This document shows positions 36,601-47,191 of a DNA stretch of 64,000 nucleotides, one piece after another. The notes beneath the pieces are model-generated. The model did not search any database. It was not told the DNA's origin and saw only the letters and a list, made by a program, of their open reading frames with translations. Position numbers and translations under genes: made by a program. Numbering within the stretch: position 1 is the first letter of the stretch; every line of letters starts with the position of its first letter. This DNA is from Polytrichum commune (taxonomy: Eukaryota > Streptophyta > Polytrichopsida > Polytrichales > Polytrichaceae): NCBI GenBank assembly GCA_950295325.1, contig OX485804.1, positions 7,318,001 through 7,382,000 of the forward strand, written 5' to 3'.

Positions 36601-37704
36601 GATGCCACGTCATTGCATAACATTATTAAGCAACTACATGATGGTCTCTTTTCAAAGAAAGAGATTGCAATTAAAAGAACTATGATCATTTACAAGTGCT
36701 TGTTGAAAATGTCACAATACACAATACGAGTGCTCCTCGTTAATGAGGAATCTTGGAATTAAAGAGGAACTATGTTCGTGTGATATTTGGTCCCACATAA
36801 CGCAACCAATGAGCCTAGTGTTTCTAGTCTCCAGAACAAACCAATGCACGGGCCTTGTTCTAGTCGGGATCATTAATATGAGGAGTCCTATATGTATTTG
36901 GAAATTAGAAGCAACAACCAATGAAAGCAAGGAGCACTAAGTATATAGAATCTAGGGAAAGATTAGGAGAATTGGAATAGGGTCTTATTTGGTTACGTGT
37001 ACGTTCTTTGAAGAACCGTGACCACCGGAACTAAATTGCCATCTTCCAATGTAAGATATTATGTCAAAGTATGGCATGGACATGTACCTCATAGGAATGT
37101 TCTCTTATGTTATGGCTATCATACGTGTTTGTAGGCCAAGAAGAGGGCGAGATGGTTACCACATTATGCAGCATGTCGTATTCAACGATATTGGAGGCGA
37201 TTTAAGAAGAATAAAAATGGTGGGGCTGATGTAAGCAATTCTTCCTCATATGCCCAATTTCCAAAAGAGACCACCTCCGACACGAGGCAATAGCACTTGT
37301 CCCATAGCCTTGCTATGTAAACATGCTTTGGGTTTGAATAGCGTCCTATCTCTCTCTTCTTTCTCATATATCGGCTTTATGATACATTACCAGTTCATGA
37401 AGCCCTTCATCTCATTTTATGTTACTTGAAGTGTTCATTTTATTTTATATTTTTCAAGACACCCTTGAAGCACAAGGATTGTATTTTTTGTTTTAATTAT
37501 GAAATACTTTGTTGTGAAGCGTTTTTTGTGTTCCTCTAAGAAATCATCAACCACCCATAAATTTTTTGTAAGCAAGAACAATCCCATAGCTAACATAGTG
37601 GCGTCAAATAATACACATTGGTTGGTGTTGTGGTGGTGGAAATGCAGGAGAAAGGTAAGGGCAAGAAAGGAGGGAACAAAGGCAAGAAAGGTGGGAAGAA
37701 ATAA
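24635..37704 (+). CDS. DRC10: Dynein regulatory complex subunit 10 (IQCD), 13 exons
   Basis: This is a predicted subunit of the nexin-dynein regulatory complex of motile axonemes. Exons: 24635-24867, 25312-25378, 26074-26205, 26721-26894, 27296-27391, 30217-30319, 31338-31441, 32126-32182, 35182-35310, 36146-36214, 36357-36404, 37135-37230, 37648-37704. They join in frame to about 453 aa, close to human IQCD. Recognisable parts are an N-terminal helix (LLLHLIDDAVDILR), helical segments (LLESYGNYLNMLLSILKMF), acidic coiled coils (ETLEEQRNKRMEEI, LPLEEENEILREELTKEQ), the IQ motif AACRIQRYWRRFKKNK, and a Lys/Gly tail (EKGKGKKGGNKGKKGGKK) just like animal IQCD. Intron 2 needs a GC donor (CCT/GCAAGT). 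Exon 4 needs an AAG acceptor. The start of exon 7 is uncertain. The paralogue DRC9/IQCG is the main alternative; the N-terminal half favours DRC10. Confidence 0.8.
27159..27183. repeat. Perfect palindrome GACACTAAATA-cac-TATTTAGTGTC
   Basis: A 25-bp inverted repeat with 11-bp perfect arms lies in DRC10 intron 4. The arm matches the subterminal motif of the CACTA-type MITEs elsewhere in the window. It may be a solo footprint or a tiny residual element. Confidence 0.7.
29551..29564 (+). repeat. C14 homopolymer in DRC10 intron 5
   Basis: A run of 14 C lies between exons 5 and 6 of DRC10. Confidence 0.9.
31560..32020. repeat. Dispersed repeat in DRC10 intron 7
   Basis: This block aligns loosely with 21170-21480 over several hundred bases and has no open frame of its own. 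It lies between exons 7 and 8. Confidence 0.45.
33409..34290 (+). repeat. Dispersed ~330-bp repeat (family A), interrupted copy in DRC10 intron 8
   Basis: The first half (33409-33600) shows the family landmarks GAGTGGTATGTGGTT, GGCTCCAAGAATGGATACCA, GAGATTGGAT and CAACATAATTG. The second half resumes near 34056 (GAGCACAAGAATCTTC) and ends with TTTGGATTTGATGACCATCT, GTGTGTTTCATATC and CCATTCAA. About 450 bases between them, including the G19 run at 33711-33729, are not part of other copies. Confidence 0.6.
33711..33729 (+). repeat. G19 homopolymer
   Basis: This is the longest homopolymer in the window, in DRC10 intron 8. Length is likely to vary between individuals and sequencing reads. Confidence 0.9.
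34850..35165. repeat. Dispersed repeat (family B) abutting DRC10 exon 9
   Basis: This shares AATAACGAGCACGATTGGG, TACCCAATTAATAAATCA, ACTTCC.AT.AC-type and GAACGTGAAAAACC.AATAAC landmarks with 49720-50040 and, in its right half, with 1-180. It ends about 15 bases before exon 9, so it supplies most of the sequence upstream of that acceptor. Its left part also resembles the left part of family A. Confidence 0.6.
36780..37060. repeat. Dispersed repeat shared with 11370-11545
   Basis: The copy in DRC10 intron 11 shares GGCCTTGTTCTAGT, AGCAACAACCAATGA and AGGGTCTTAT-like landmarks with the copy in the proposed last intron of the TNL. Confidence 0.5.
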
Positions 37705-39056
37705 GGAAAGAAAAAGTAGATTGATTGTTGTGTTGAGTTTGTGAAGAGCATGCCCTTCAAGAGGAAGGAACTAACCCTACCCTGAAGCTTGGTACATCAT
37801 GACCAAGGCTAGAGTGAGCATACTCCCATTCACATCCGTGTACAAAAACACAATTTATTTATTTAATTTATTAGTGTTGAGGTTGTATCGTATCAAGTGC
37901 TACATTAATTATGTTAATACATGGGCCACTTTTTCTTACACGTTCGCTAACCAATTCTTGGAAGACACACAAATGTGCACTTGCCATTCCAGTCACTACA
38001 TCTAATTGCGACCCTTACCAAAAGTGATATGTATAAATTTTTTGGCTTTCATATACACGGTTTGAATAGGAGTGGTAGGATGGATTTTGGACACATTGAA
38101 CACTTTAGAACCTCGATAGTTTATTAATGCGGTGTTCATAAATTGCACCCTATTTTTCTTTGAAATTAAATTTCAAACATCAACAAGATAGAATAAAAAA
38201 GATGTATAGAAAAGTGGTATGTATAGGAAGATCGTCATGATCATATGGTTGTTTGGAAATTTATTATGTGTAGTTATTGTGGTACTATACAATAATATTA
38301 AAAAAGACATTAGCTATACATCAAAACTTACTTTACAAAATATTGATTGTGTCTTTCAATATTAAATCTAAAGTAGGTGTCCCTATGGTAGATGATGGAG
38401 TTTTAGTCATGAATAAGTATGGGTTTCTATGAGAGTCGCTTCCAGGCCAAGCCTTTCAAGATGAGGCCTTCTATTACATAATCGATGGACAAGGAATAGT
38501 TTTGGCTAAGAATGCAAGGACAAACATGTGTTGTCATACTCTATAGATGCTTCAAAGGTTGTTGTTGTTGTTGTTGATGATATATATATATATATGGGTC
38601 TCATATTCCATGTTGTCATATCTTAAATGTTTCAAAACCCAATTAATAGTAGTTTTGTTTGTTTCAAGTGTAGCTTTTGAAAGGGGAGTGTTATCATGTG
38701 AGTGGTGAGCGGAAAGCAATAAGGACGAGCATAAATATTTGGATATAGACCCACTAGTATCTTATAACCATGGTATTTTGGCATAAATAACACCATCTTC
38801 ACATATAATAATATGAGTGGAGAGTTCACATGAAGTGCAATCAACCTAATGAATGCCTTACTTTACTTTTAAATTTAACAACTACAATCTTAGCATTTGA
38901 GGGTTTGAAAATGATTTTTAACATTATTGTTAGATTCAATATTCATTCCTTAAACAAAAAAAGCAAGAACATTCTAAGTATTAAGCATGCTCTAGACTCT
39001 ATTTCTACAATTCATGTAGGTTTGAGAAATGAATTGATGAAGGCATTGTGGAAATT
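37705..39056. other. 3' flank of DRC10, no gene seen
   Basis: After the DRC10 stop codon come AT-rich sequence, a GTT microsatellite and a TA microsatellite (about 38560-38594). No exon-like stretch was found. Confidence 0.4.
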
Positions 39057-39233
39057 TTAGAATTGATGTTTTGGAGATAGATGAAAGTATAGCGTGAAAT
39101 TGCTCACACATATCAATGTAGAACCATGCATAGAAGCTCCATAACTACTCCTGTTGACCTCCATTCCATCCTTGTCCTCTTTGTCACCAACCTGTTCAAT
39201 ACACTCCCCCGCCTCGACATCTACGAATGGCAT
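39057..39233 (-). pseudogene. Short unrecognised open frame, exon-like composition
   Basis: On the minus strand 58 codons are open from an ATG (MPFVDVEAGECIEQVGDKED...) to TAA. The first half has a charged, coding-like composition and higher GC than its surroundings. The second half is hydrophobic and AT-rich, and may be intron read-through. I do not recognise it, and no partner exon was identified. Confidence 0.2.
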
Positions 39234-40270
39234 GATATGACAATCTTAACTTAATGAATTACGGCGATGTGATGGAGTTGAGGTTGAAACCACAACATTT
39301 GTGATTGCCTTTGCATGTAATGGGAGAATTATTCAATTAGGAGGGAACACCACCTTTTTCATTTTCATAAAAAGAAAAACTCAAAACAAATATGTTCCTC
39401 ATCATCTTCAAGGGAGATCATCTTTGTCATTGAGCCACCACCATGAGGTGAGGGTGTAATATGGTTTGTTGGTGTCAAGATGACATCGAATATGACAAAG
39501 TCTCTCATGAATGTGATGAAGTAGTGCTACCACACCAACAAGCATGAAAAAAGCCAATGCAAGCCACATGGACATAAAGATTATATTTAATGTTTGAAAT
39601 TTATAATTACATAAAAAATTTCACATTTTTATGCATAAGCATCAATAACTGATGCCACTTTAGTCAACACCTATATTAAAAATTGCAAAGAATTTGAATT
39701 TTTTTATTGCCCACCTCTCCATGAAACATGTTTTTCAAGTTCATCGGTGCTCAATATTGAGGTTACTTTTTTAGATTATTTATTTTATTTATTTTGAATT
39801 TAACAAAGTTGTGAGCAATGACTTTAAATTGACATCTATAGTTGGAATTCAATGTATGATTTTCCATAAATATGTGAAGTACTATAGTTGGTTGTATGTA
39901 TCACTTCAAATTTTGTCATTGCAAGATCCATAGGAAATTCAAATTTGAATGTTTATTCACAAGAAAATTTGGAGTTGTTTATTTGGATTTTGAAGTCATC
40001 CATGTGAAAAGATGTAAGTCATTCATTAAGATGGCTATAGTTTGTGACTCATGGAAGCATGAGTGTTGTTTACAATAACCACCAATTTAATAAGTGCACC
40101 TTATTTTAGATATTAAAGTCTTTCAATCCAAACAATGAAAAGTTTTGAAATCTCTCATGTAAGTACATTATCTTATACACTTCAAGGTATTGTGAATAGG
40201 ATTGACCTTGCCATCTTTAATTTGTTATTAAACATTTATGTGTTAGATGAGCAAAATGCAGTAAAAAAAA
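39234..40270. other. AT-rich spacer, no gene seen
   Basis: Only short frames without paired splice signals. Confidence 0.4.
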
Positions 40271-40381
40271 ATGGCCTCTAAGACCCTTGGGAAGTTAAGG
40301 GTTAATTTGACTGATTTTCGTTATGAGGGTGCATCCTTCTTGGGGCAAGATGATTATGAACTAAGAAAACAAAAATGTTTG
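40271..40381 (+). pseudogene. Possible orphan exon
   Basis: An ATG opens 37 codons (MASKTLGKLRVNLTDFRYEG, then ASFLGQDDYELRKQKCL) ending at a fair donor, TTG/GTAAGG. Composition is coding-like, but no downstream exon was found and the family is unknown. It could be a fragment carried by a repeat. Confidence 0.2.
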
Positions 40382-40594
40382 GTAAGGGGATGACCCAACA
40401 TTGCTCAACATGAGGGTGTTCCACCTTTAGTGCTAGAAATCTTGAGGGGTATCATGCCCCAATTATGTTGGGGCACTCTTGCAAAATGAACAATCATTCA
40501 GTTCAAACAAATTTTCCATGTGCAAGAGCAAACAAACATGTGAACTTATCAAACGGGATACATCATGTTTAAGTATAGTGTAAGCTATACTTAA

Positions 40595-40960
40595 ACATGA
40601 ATATGTTATGTTATGTTATGTTATGGGGAAATCATCAATTTCCCCAATCTTGGAATGCCACCTCACGTGCCAAATGGATATGGGTTTTCAATGTAGATGC
40701 CCTAAAGGCTACAAATCCAAGACCTAATAGACTCTCCTAGCACAATAGCAAACATTCAATGAGCTCCCCTTCCCGCCTCATCCACTATCTGATTAAAAAG
40801 AAATGGGTTATCTCATCAAAACCAAACAAATTGATTACATGAACTTTGCCAATTTAGACAAGCCATATCATCCCATTCTCTCTTCTTCAAATAATGTTAT
40901 GAACAAGCTGTCCTTTCCCCCAATCCTAGAGGTTATGATTGGGGGAAAGGACGGCTTCTT
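40595..40960. repeat. Decayed copies of the HOP2 upstream region
   Basis: Positions 40615-40790 align with 41770-41965 directly upstream of HOP2 (shared: TTATGTTATGG, CCACCTCACGTGCCAAATGG, GATGCCCTAA, CCCCTTCCCGCCTC). A third partial copy at 40890-40930 (AATGTTATGAACAAGCTGTC) runs into the hairpin at 40909-40953. The proximal copy is likely the working promoter and the distal copies are diverged. Confidence 0.7.
40906..40957. repeat. Long hairpin, GTCCTTTCCCCCAATC arms
   Basis: GTCCTTTCCCCCAATC and its perfect reverse complement GATTGGGGGAAAGGAC are separated by 11 bases. The stem extends outward to about 21 bp with one mismatch (AAGCT/GGCTT). The left arm belongs to the repeated HOP2-upstream sequence. 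The right arm is an inverted copy of it. Confidence 0.9.
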
Positions 40961-41396
40961 CATAATGGAGGTTCAAATGGTGTCCCAAAACATGTACACA
41001 TCTTTGATTCTTATTGCCCACCAACTTATGTTACATGGGACCCTCCATGCTCAGTGTATTTGTTTAGGGTTCACTTACAAGCTCACGAATATGATAAAGT
41101 GAAACGTCCCTCATTCAAGCCAACACCAAAGGTTGGTGTTGTCGCTCTTTCTAAAGGATCCTTCTCTCAAACATGCTTAGGTGAGCCGATGGGCTCAAGA
41201 GAGAAGACCTCTCTAACACAATCACACAAAGGGTTTGTACGTGGGATGAAGCATGCGACCTTGCCTTAGAAGGTTTAAAAGACCAATGGTAGAGGGTCAT
41301 TTATGGCTCCACAAGTGGGAATGCTCTTAGGGCATCCACATTGTGAGCCCATAACCATTTGGCACACCCAAATCATAACCTCCAGTTGAACACCAT

Positions 41397-41655
41397 TTGA
41401 ACACCCAAAAAACACGTGTTTAATAGAGATTGGACTACATGCTTAAAATATGCTAATTATTCTAGCCTCAATGTCAACATGCTGGGGGGGGGGGGGGGGA
41501 CCTATATGCCCACTTGATGAGCACGAGAATCTTCACTTTGATAATGAATAAGATTATTCATATGGGCTCCCAATATTATGAGGCAAATGACTACGGGCTC
41601 GATTTGGATTTGTTGATCATCTCGAACTAATTGTGTGTTTCATATCCAACGAGAA
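41397..41655 (+). repeat. Dispersed ~330-bp repeat (family A) with G16 tract
   Basis: Landmarks are CACGTGTTTAATAGAGATTG, GACTACATGCTTAAAATATG, TCAACATGCT, then a run of 16 G (41484-41499), then ACCTATATGCCCACTTGATG, TTTGGATTTGTTGATCATCT and GTGTGTTTCATATCC. The G tract stands where other copies read ATTGGGAGGACC. It ends about 100 bases before the HOP2-proximal duplicated region. Confidence 0.8.
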
Positions 41656-41749
41656 GTGGATGTAGAGAGAAAATAATCCAAATAAAACACGTCTACCTTA
41701 ACCAAAACCTCACAAATCAATCAACCCGCTTTTGCCGAATCAAACATAA

Positions 41750-42198
41750 CATGTTGCCCCATTCTCTCTTGTTCGAATTATGTTATGGAGAAGTCATCCT
41801 TTCCTCCAATCCTGGGACGCCACCTCACGTGCCAAATGGGTATGGGTTGACGGCGTGGATGCCCTAAGGCGACACGTGGAAGATTCGAAGACGCTAATAG
41901 GCCCCTTATTAGCGCGGTTATAGACCCTCGGTAAGCTTCCCCTTCCCGCCTCTTCGTCTCTCCGAAAAATAGAGGCGCTACTCCTTAAAATTCTCACAAC
42001 TTGGCCAGTCTAGTTTGAGGCCATGGCGGGCTCACGGATTCCACCATCTATCAACTGCAATTGCCCAATTCTCTCTTCCCATTCAATCTTCCTCAGCTGC
42101 TTCTCCACGAAAGAAATTTAGTGCTTGCTTCCTTTGGGGGTAGGGAAGGGAATATACATTGCGGAGAGAAGAGTAGGTAATTTGGATTTTGGTGCGCG
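41750..42198 (+). promoter_or_regulatory. HOP2 promoter and 5' leader
   Basis: The region contains CACGTG cores (CTCACGTGCC near 41828 and GACACGTGG near 41873) and a near-perfect palindrome GCTAATAGG-ccc-CTTATTAGC at about 41892-41912. It also has an E2F-like TTCCCGCC near 41943, then a CT-rich stretch and the ATG at 42199. E2F-type control of a meiotic gene is plausible but inferred. The distal duplicate at 40615-40790 keeps the CACGTG and TTCCCGCC motifs but has lost the palindrome. Confidence 0.5.
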
Positions 42199-45100
42199 AT
42201 GGCTCCCAAGATGGACAGCGTCGAAGGTTAGTAGCTCGGTGCTCTCTTGATGTGTGGGTTTTTTAAGATAATTTTTTCTCTGCACTGTATGCTTGGTATT
42301 ATAATGCAGATTAGCCTTTCTTGAGTTTGTTTGTGTTTCGGGTAAGAGCGATCACGAACTCAGAAATTCAGGTGCTTGAGATTTTTTGGGTGTGCTTTCC
42401 GGATTCTGAATTCAAAATTTTGTGAACAAGAATGGGATTGACTTGACACGAGGTTGGAGTTCATCAGTGATGACCCGCATATTTGGATGGGTATCTTGAT
42501 GAGCGCGCCTCTTTGTTACTTTTACACTAATTAATGCAATCGACAGGAGTGATCCCAAAATTGACGCTATTGTTGCCGAATTCCTTAATTTATGCTCCGA
42601 GCTTTTACAGGGGAGAGAGGAGATTGATAATTTCTTATGGCATCTTGCAGGCACTATATTGAGCTATGTCACCGAGGTGGGTTTTGCTCTGCTCTGCTCT
42701 CCTCTCCTCTCCTCTTTGACCCCATGGTTTTATTCAAACTTATGTGTGGTATGAGGTTTTAGTCAGTGGGAGTGATGTATTTGTCTTTCAATCAGGAAGC
42801 ACATTAAGCTCCGTTCCAATTCTCAAGGGGGTGGTCAGACTTATGTGTGGTATGAGGTTTAATCAGTGGGATTGATGGCATGTGCCTTCCACACATGAAG
42901 CACATTAAGCTCCGTTTAATTCTTATGGGGATAGTGACACTTATGTGTGGCATGAGGATTTAGTCAGTGGGAGTGATGGCATGTGTCCTGTACATACGAA
43001 GCACATTGACCTTTGTTTAATTCTCAGGAGGATAGTACTGAGAAGGTTTCCAGTCTGCCCTATTTGTAGACTATTATTCCAAATGGTGAAGGTTCACGTT
43101 TAGTAGTCGCATATTAAAGAGCTAGGACAAGAGTCTGAAAATAATTGGAGGTAATGCATCTTCGGTTTGAGCGTGAATATGTGCCGTAGCCTAATTTCAT
43201 GCTCACGCTGCCCAGACCGCTCATGCTAACAACGACCCATCCATTAGAGTAGTAAGCAAGTGGTCATGACACACATGGCTTCAGAGCATAGGGGGTTGCA
43301 AACTTGGAGATGACCTGACAAATAATACTATGAACCTTCTGGGTTGGGTTTGACAGCATAACAGACCCCTTAATACTCAGATATTTTCAGACTTATGTAT
43401 GATATTGGGTTTTGGTTAGTGGGAGCGATAGCATTTGTCTTCCACAGATGATGCACATTGAGCTCTGTTTTATTCTCAAGAAGATAGTGCGGAGAAGGTT
43501 TCTAGTTCGTGAAATTTTTGGAGGTGGTACATCTTCAGTTTGAGCTTGAAATTGTGCCATAAAACAATTTCATGATGACCCTGCCAGGCTGTGTACCCCA
43601 ATGACCCATACATCAGAGTGCTTAGCAAGTGGTCATTGGCATACCTGGGCTTGCAAATTGGAGATTCCTATCTCAGTAAACTAGTACCTGAAAAATAACT
43701 CACTAAACCTTGGGGGTTGGGTTTGACAGCAAAACAGACCCATCAATACTCAGATGGTGGCTGATGCATTACAAAAGCATGGCATCAAGAAGACATCGGT
43801 GCAGAAGGTCATGGACTCACTTGCAGCAGATGGAAAAATCTCATTTAAAGATTACGGGAAACAACGAGTGTATGTGGCCAACCAGGCCCAGTTTGACATC
43901 CCGGACATCGATGAACTTGATGCCATGAAGAAACAAAATCAGCAGCTGCAAGCTGACGTTACAGATGTTCGTGTTCAAGTATCTGCGCTTGAAGCAGGTT
44001 CATAGCTTCCCAATCAAATGGCTCCCCCTCTTAATCTCCATCCGCTTACAACACACAGGCCCCTTAAGCAAATCATTGTTGGTTGAGGGGACTAATGCCT
44101 TTTGAGGTCTTCATTCACACCTGTATTTTTCCTGTTAACGCCTTTTGTGGTGTTTTTGATCTTGGTCTTGGTAAGGCATGATATTGATTGCACTAATTTA
44201 TGAACAGAGTCCATTTGTATAGCTGTACAGATGAATTTTCAAATTATGCTTTGATGCCCTGTAGTGTTGGCCGTTTGTGATACACTGTGAATTTTTGGTT
44301 CCTGTCTAAGCAAATGCTGCTTGGGATGTGCAGAAGTTCGCTCCACAGAAAGCAATCTCACTCTTGATCAAATCTTGGAGAAGACCGGGGTCCTAACTGC
44401 AGAGGTAGAGTTACAATTTGAGCTTTTCAGTTTATAGTCAACTAAGGATAAAGTGACCTTGTGTCAGCAGGAACGTGATGCTTGTTGCTCCTAATACTGC
44501 CATGTTTACTTAAATTACTTGGTAGGTTACTGGTAAATAATTAGCTCATTGCATGATTGCTACACCTTCTTGTTGAACTGTAGGTCAACATTGCTGATCA
44601 AATGGGGTTTGTTCTGTACTGTGATAAGTCTTTGCTGCTCAGTGCTAGCCTTTGGTATTCAGGTAAATCATTTGAACTCGCAATGCGATTTTTCATAGAG
44701 TTTTGTGTATTTTATTTCTTATGATCATGTATTTAGCAGATCATTGTGAATGCAGATCAGTGCAATGGAAAGAAAAGTGGAAGGATTACGAGAAGGCAGT
44801 GTACTGGTGACTCCTGAGGAACGTGTGGAAGTACAGGGGGCATATGATCGGAAATTGGCGTTGTGGAGAAAGCGGAAGAAGATATACCAAGAGCTATGGG
44901 GCATGGTAACCGAGGCAATGACAGAAAATCTGAAAGATCTTAAGGTAAGTAGTGTTCCCTGTATTGCATGGAATTATTGTTGACATCTAAAGCCATCAAT
45001 TGTTTGAAAGCTCTTAGGGCTCTCCACTCTTCTTTAATCAAGAGGCTGGAGGAAGCAATCTAGTGGAGTAGCAGTAAAAGATAAATGTAGGTCATATGCA

Positions 45101-45933
45101 ATAAATCAAAGCATCAAGCAATATGTAAAAAGTGAACACCGTGTAAAAAGAAACGGACCATGATGTGCTCTTTTCAGTAAATAGTTTGCTCTGTGCCTCT
45201 GGCCTAAGTGGACCTATGAGTTGATGGATTTGGTGATTCCTATATATGTTCTTATGTTAGCGGTGTAAGTCAAGTGCATTGTAGGTGGACTACTGCAGAG
45301 CCTGATTGAAGGATTACTACTCACATAATTTGGTCTTACAGGCTGTGGTGACCTCTGCATTGTAGAGGTTTAGGTTTAGGTTCTTCATTGTGGAGGTGGA
45401 AACACAAATGTGGATGCACAATATCCAAGGTGTACAGAAGTCTTTGTTCCCCCCCCCCCCCCCCCTCTGAATCTGCATGCCCATATGTAGCAAATTTCAA
45501 ATATTTACAATTGGTTCAAGAACCACACTTTTTCATGGTACAACATGCAGCTTATTAACTTGCCTACTGAAAGACTACTGGCAACAGTGGCCATAACAAT
45601 CTACTGGTATTTGAGAGGCATTTTCACCCAATCCTTTGTCGTCCCCAGTGGCATATTTGATGGCGTATTTAAAAGGTTGATATCTGGTAGCTCTCTACTG
45701 GATGGTCCCAACTTGTTCTATAGAGCACCATGCACAAGTGGTCTTGTGAGGGAATTTATAGGATGCTATTGCTACCATCTGATTTCTTTTTAAATGAGTG
45801 ATACTTAGTATCATGGGAGATTGATCGGAATGTGGTTGTGCAGGAAGAGCTTGGCATTGAGACAGACGAGGATGTTCACTGCAACATTGCTGACTACAGC
45901 AATCTGGGAGTCAAGAAGCCCAAAAAGTTTTAG
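42199..45933 (+). CDS. HOP2: Homologous-pairing protein 2 (HOP2/TBPIP), six exons
   Basis: HOP2 works with MND1 to stimulate DMC1/RAD51 strand invasion and correct homologue pairing in meiosis. Exons 42199-42226, 42651-42676, 43730-43997, 44334-44404, 44756-44944 and 45844-45933 all join in frame through GT-AG introns to 223 aa, the usual family length. The N-terminal winged helix reads MAPKMDSVEGTILSYVTEQN and continues RPINTQMVADALQKHGIKKT, KVMDSLAADGKISFKDYGKQ and RVYVANQAQFDIP. A leucine-zipper-like coiled coil follows (LDAMKKQNQQLQADV; ISAMERKVEGLREG). The C-terminal part has WRKRKKIYQELWGMVTEAM and EELGIETDED. The alignment with Arabidopsis HOP2 is clear throughout. The Lys-rich end (KKPKKF) is shorter than in Arabidopsis. 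Exon 4 to 5 (TAE/ISAM) shortens the linker by a few residues. The second exon is only 26 nt. Confidence 0.95.
42736..43770 (+). repeat. Tandem duplications in HOP2 intron 2, including an exon 3 edge
   Basis: Units beginning ACTTATGTGTGGTATGAGG and passing through AGTCAGTGGGAGTGATG and GAAGCACATTAAGCTCCGTT recur near 42736, 42838, 42938 and 43391. The two largest units, about 373 bp apart, both end in GGGTTGGGTTTGACAG followed by an exon 3-like start. The distal one is the true exon. The proximal one is a decoy at 43357-43380 (encoding HNRPLNTQ). Confidence 0.85.
45449..45465 (+). repeat. C17 homopolymer in HOP2 intron 5
   Basis: A run of 17 C lies about 380 bases before the last exon. Confidence 0.9.
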
Positions 45934-47190
45934 ACTGCCTCACGTCGTTACTGGCTGGACTTCATGGTTCATGAGCCAAAAAGGTGCATTCAAAAGCCAG
46001 ATTTTAACCTAGCAGTCAGTATCCCATTTTTGGAACCACCACCATAATGGCCAGATTGTGTTGGGCTGGAGGGACACAAATGAACTTGTTTTCTTTGATG
46101 CCCCACTCACATCCATCCAACTTTTGTCTGTACAGTCATTCCCTTTCAGGAAAATCCTTGGCCGGTGGAAAATGTGTCTCAATATTTCCCTTAGGTTCTG
46201 CATCACCAAATCAAAGGTTTGGTGGCATTAGTAGTATTATAGGAAATAATCTGCAGGAAAATATCCTTTGCATTGCAAACAATGTAGTTTGTGTTCAAAC
46301 ATGTAACTATGAGGGTTGCACCCACTCTCTAGATGCTCAGAAAGACAGAAGACCTATGCCCGAACCGCTGTGTCTGAAGGAGCCAATATTTCATGTGACT
46401 GTCAATTGGTGTGTGGCTGATCATCACCATGATATGCAAACGCAAAAAAACACTGACATCAGATGAGTATCTGAAAATTTTGTATTTTTGGCCTTAAGCA
46501 CTTTCAAAGCTTCGAAATTGAAGTTCTGCACCCATTTAGGGGTGGGCCACACCTGGATACTGTAATTTGAGTAGATTTGCAGGTCACCTGTATTTTGAGG
46601 AGTTGGCTCATTTTTCTGCACTATGGAAAGGAGCACCACCATCACAAGGTCACATTTGTAGACTACAGCTTTGTACAAAGGATTTAACAGGAAATCAAGG
46701 GATCCAAATGTGTTCCATATGGCGTTGTTTTCTAATTGTTGATCTAGCCAGTATTATTCTTTCCCAAGGTTCCAGATGTTATCAAATAATTTGGTGCTGT
46801 CAGAGTCTCTCCGAATGTTTTCAATCTCATTCAAATGCTCATTCAATCTCTTCGTTTGCAGTGGAGCCATTCAATTGCACCCGTCAATGCTTGAAGTATA
46901 AGTATTGCAGCATATGAGATAACCCCATTTCATCAATGCCAATGGATTTTGCTGCCTTCAACCCTTGTTCCTGGTGTGGAACTTCCATGTCCTCCTTCTG
47001 TCTTGCATGTTACATTTTCTTGTGTTAGCAAGTTCTAAGAATTGGAACATGAAATTTCAACACTCAGTTGCGTGGAGTTAAATGATCACCCGCACAAGTG
47101 GGTGAGACAATCAGATTTGCATAGGTTGTCCTATCCTTTGAGGTTAGCATCAAGTAGGTAGACAAGCCTAATTGAGTTACTTATTTTAAT
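45934..47190 (+). other. HOP2 3' UTR and flank
   Basis: The sequence after the HOP2 stop has moderate GC and several short frames that match nothing known. I read it as 3' UTR followed by spacer. No other gene is supported. Confidence 0.45.
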
Positions 47191-47191
47191 C

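Noticed and set aside
46047-46917. 139- and 116-codon frames downstream of HOP2
   Set aside because: Not recognised and without splice signals; better read as HOP2 3' UTR and flank.
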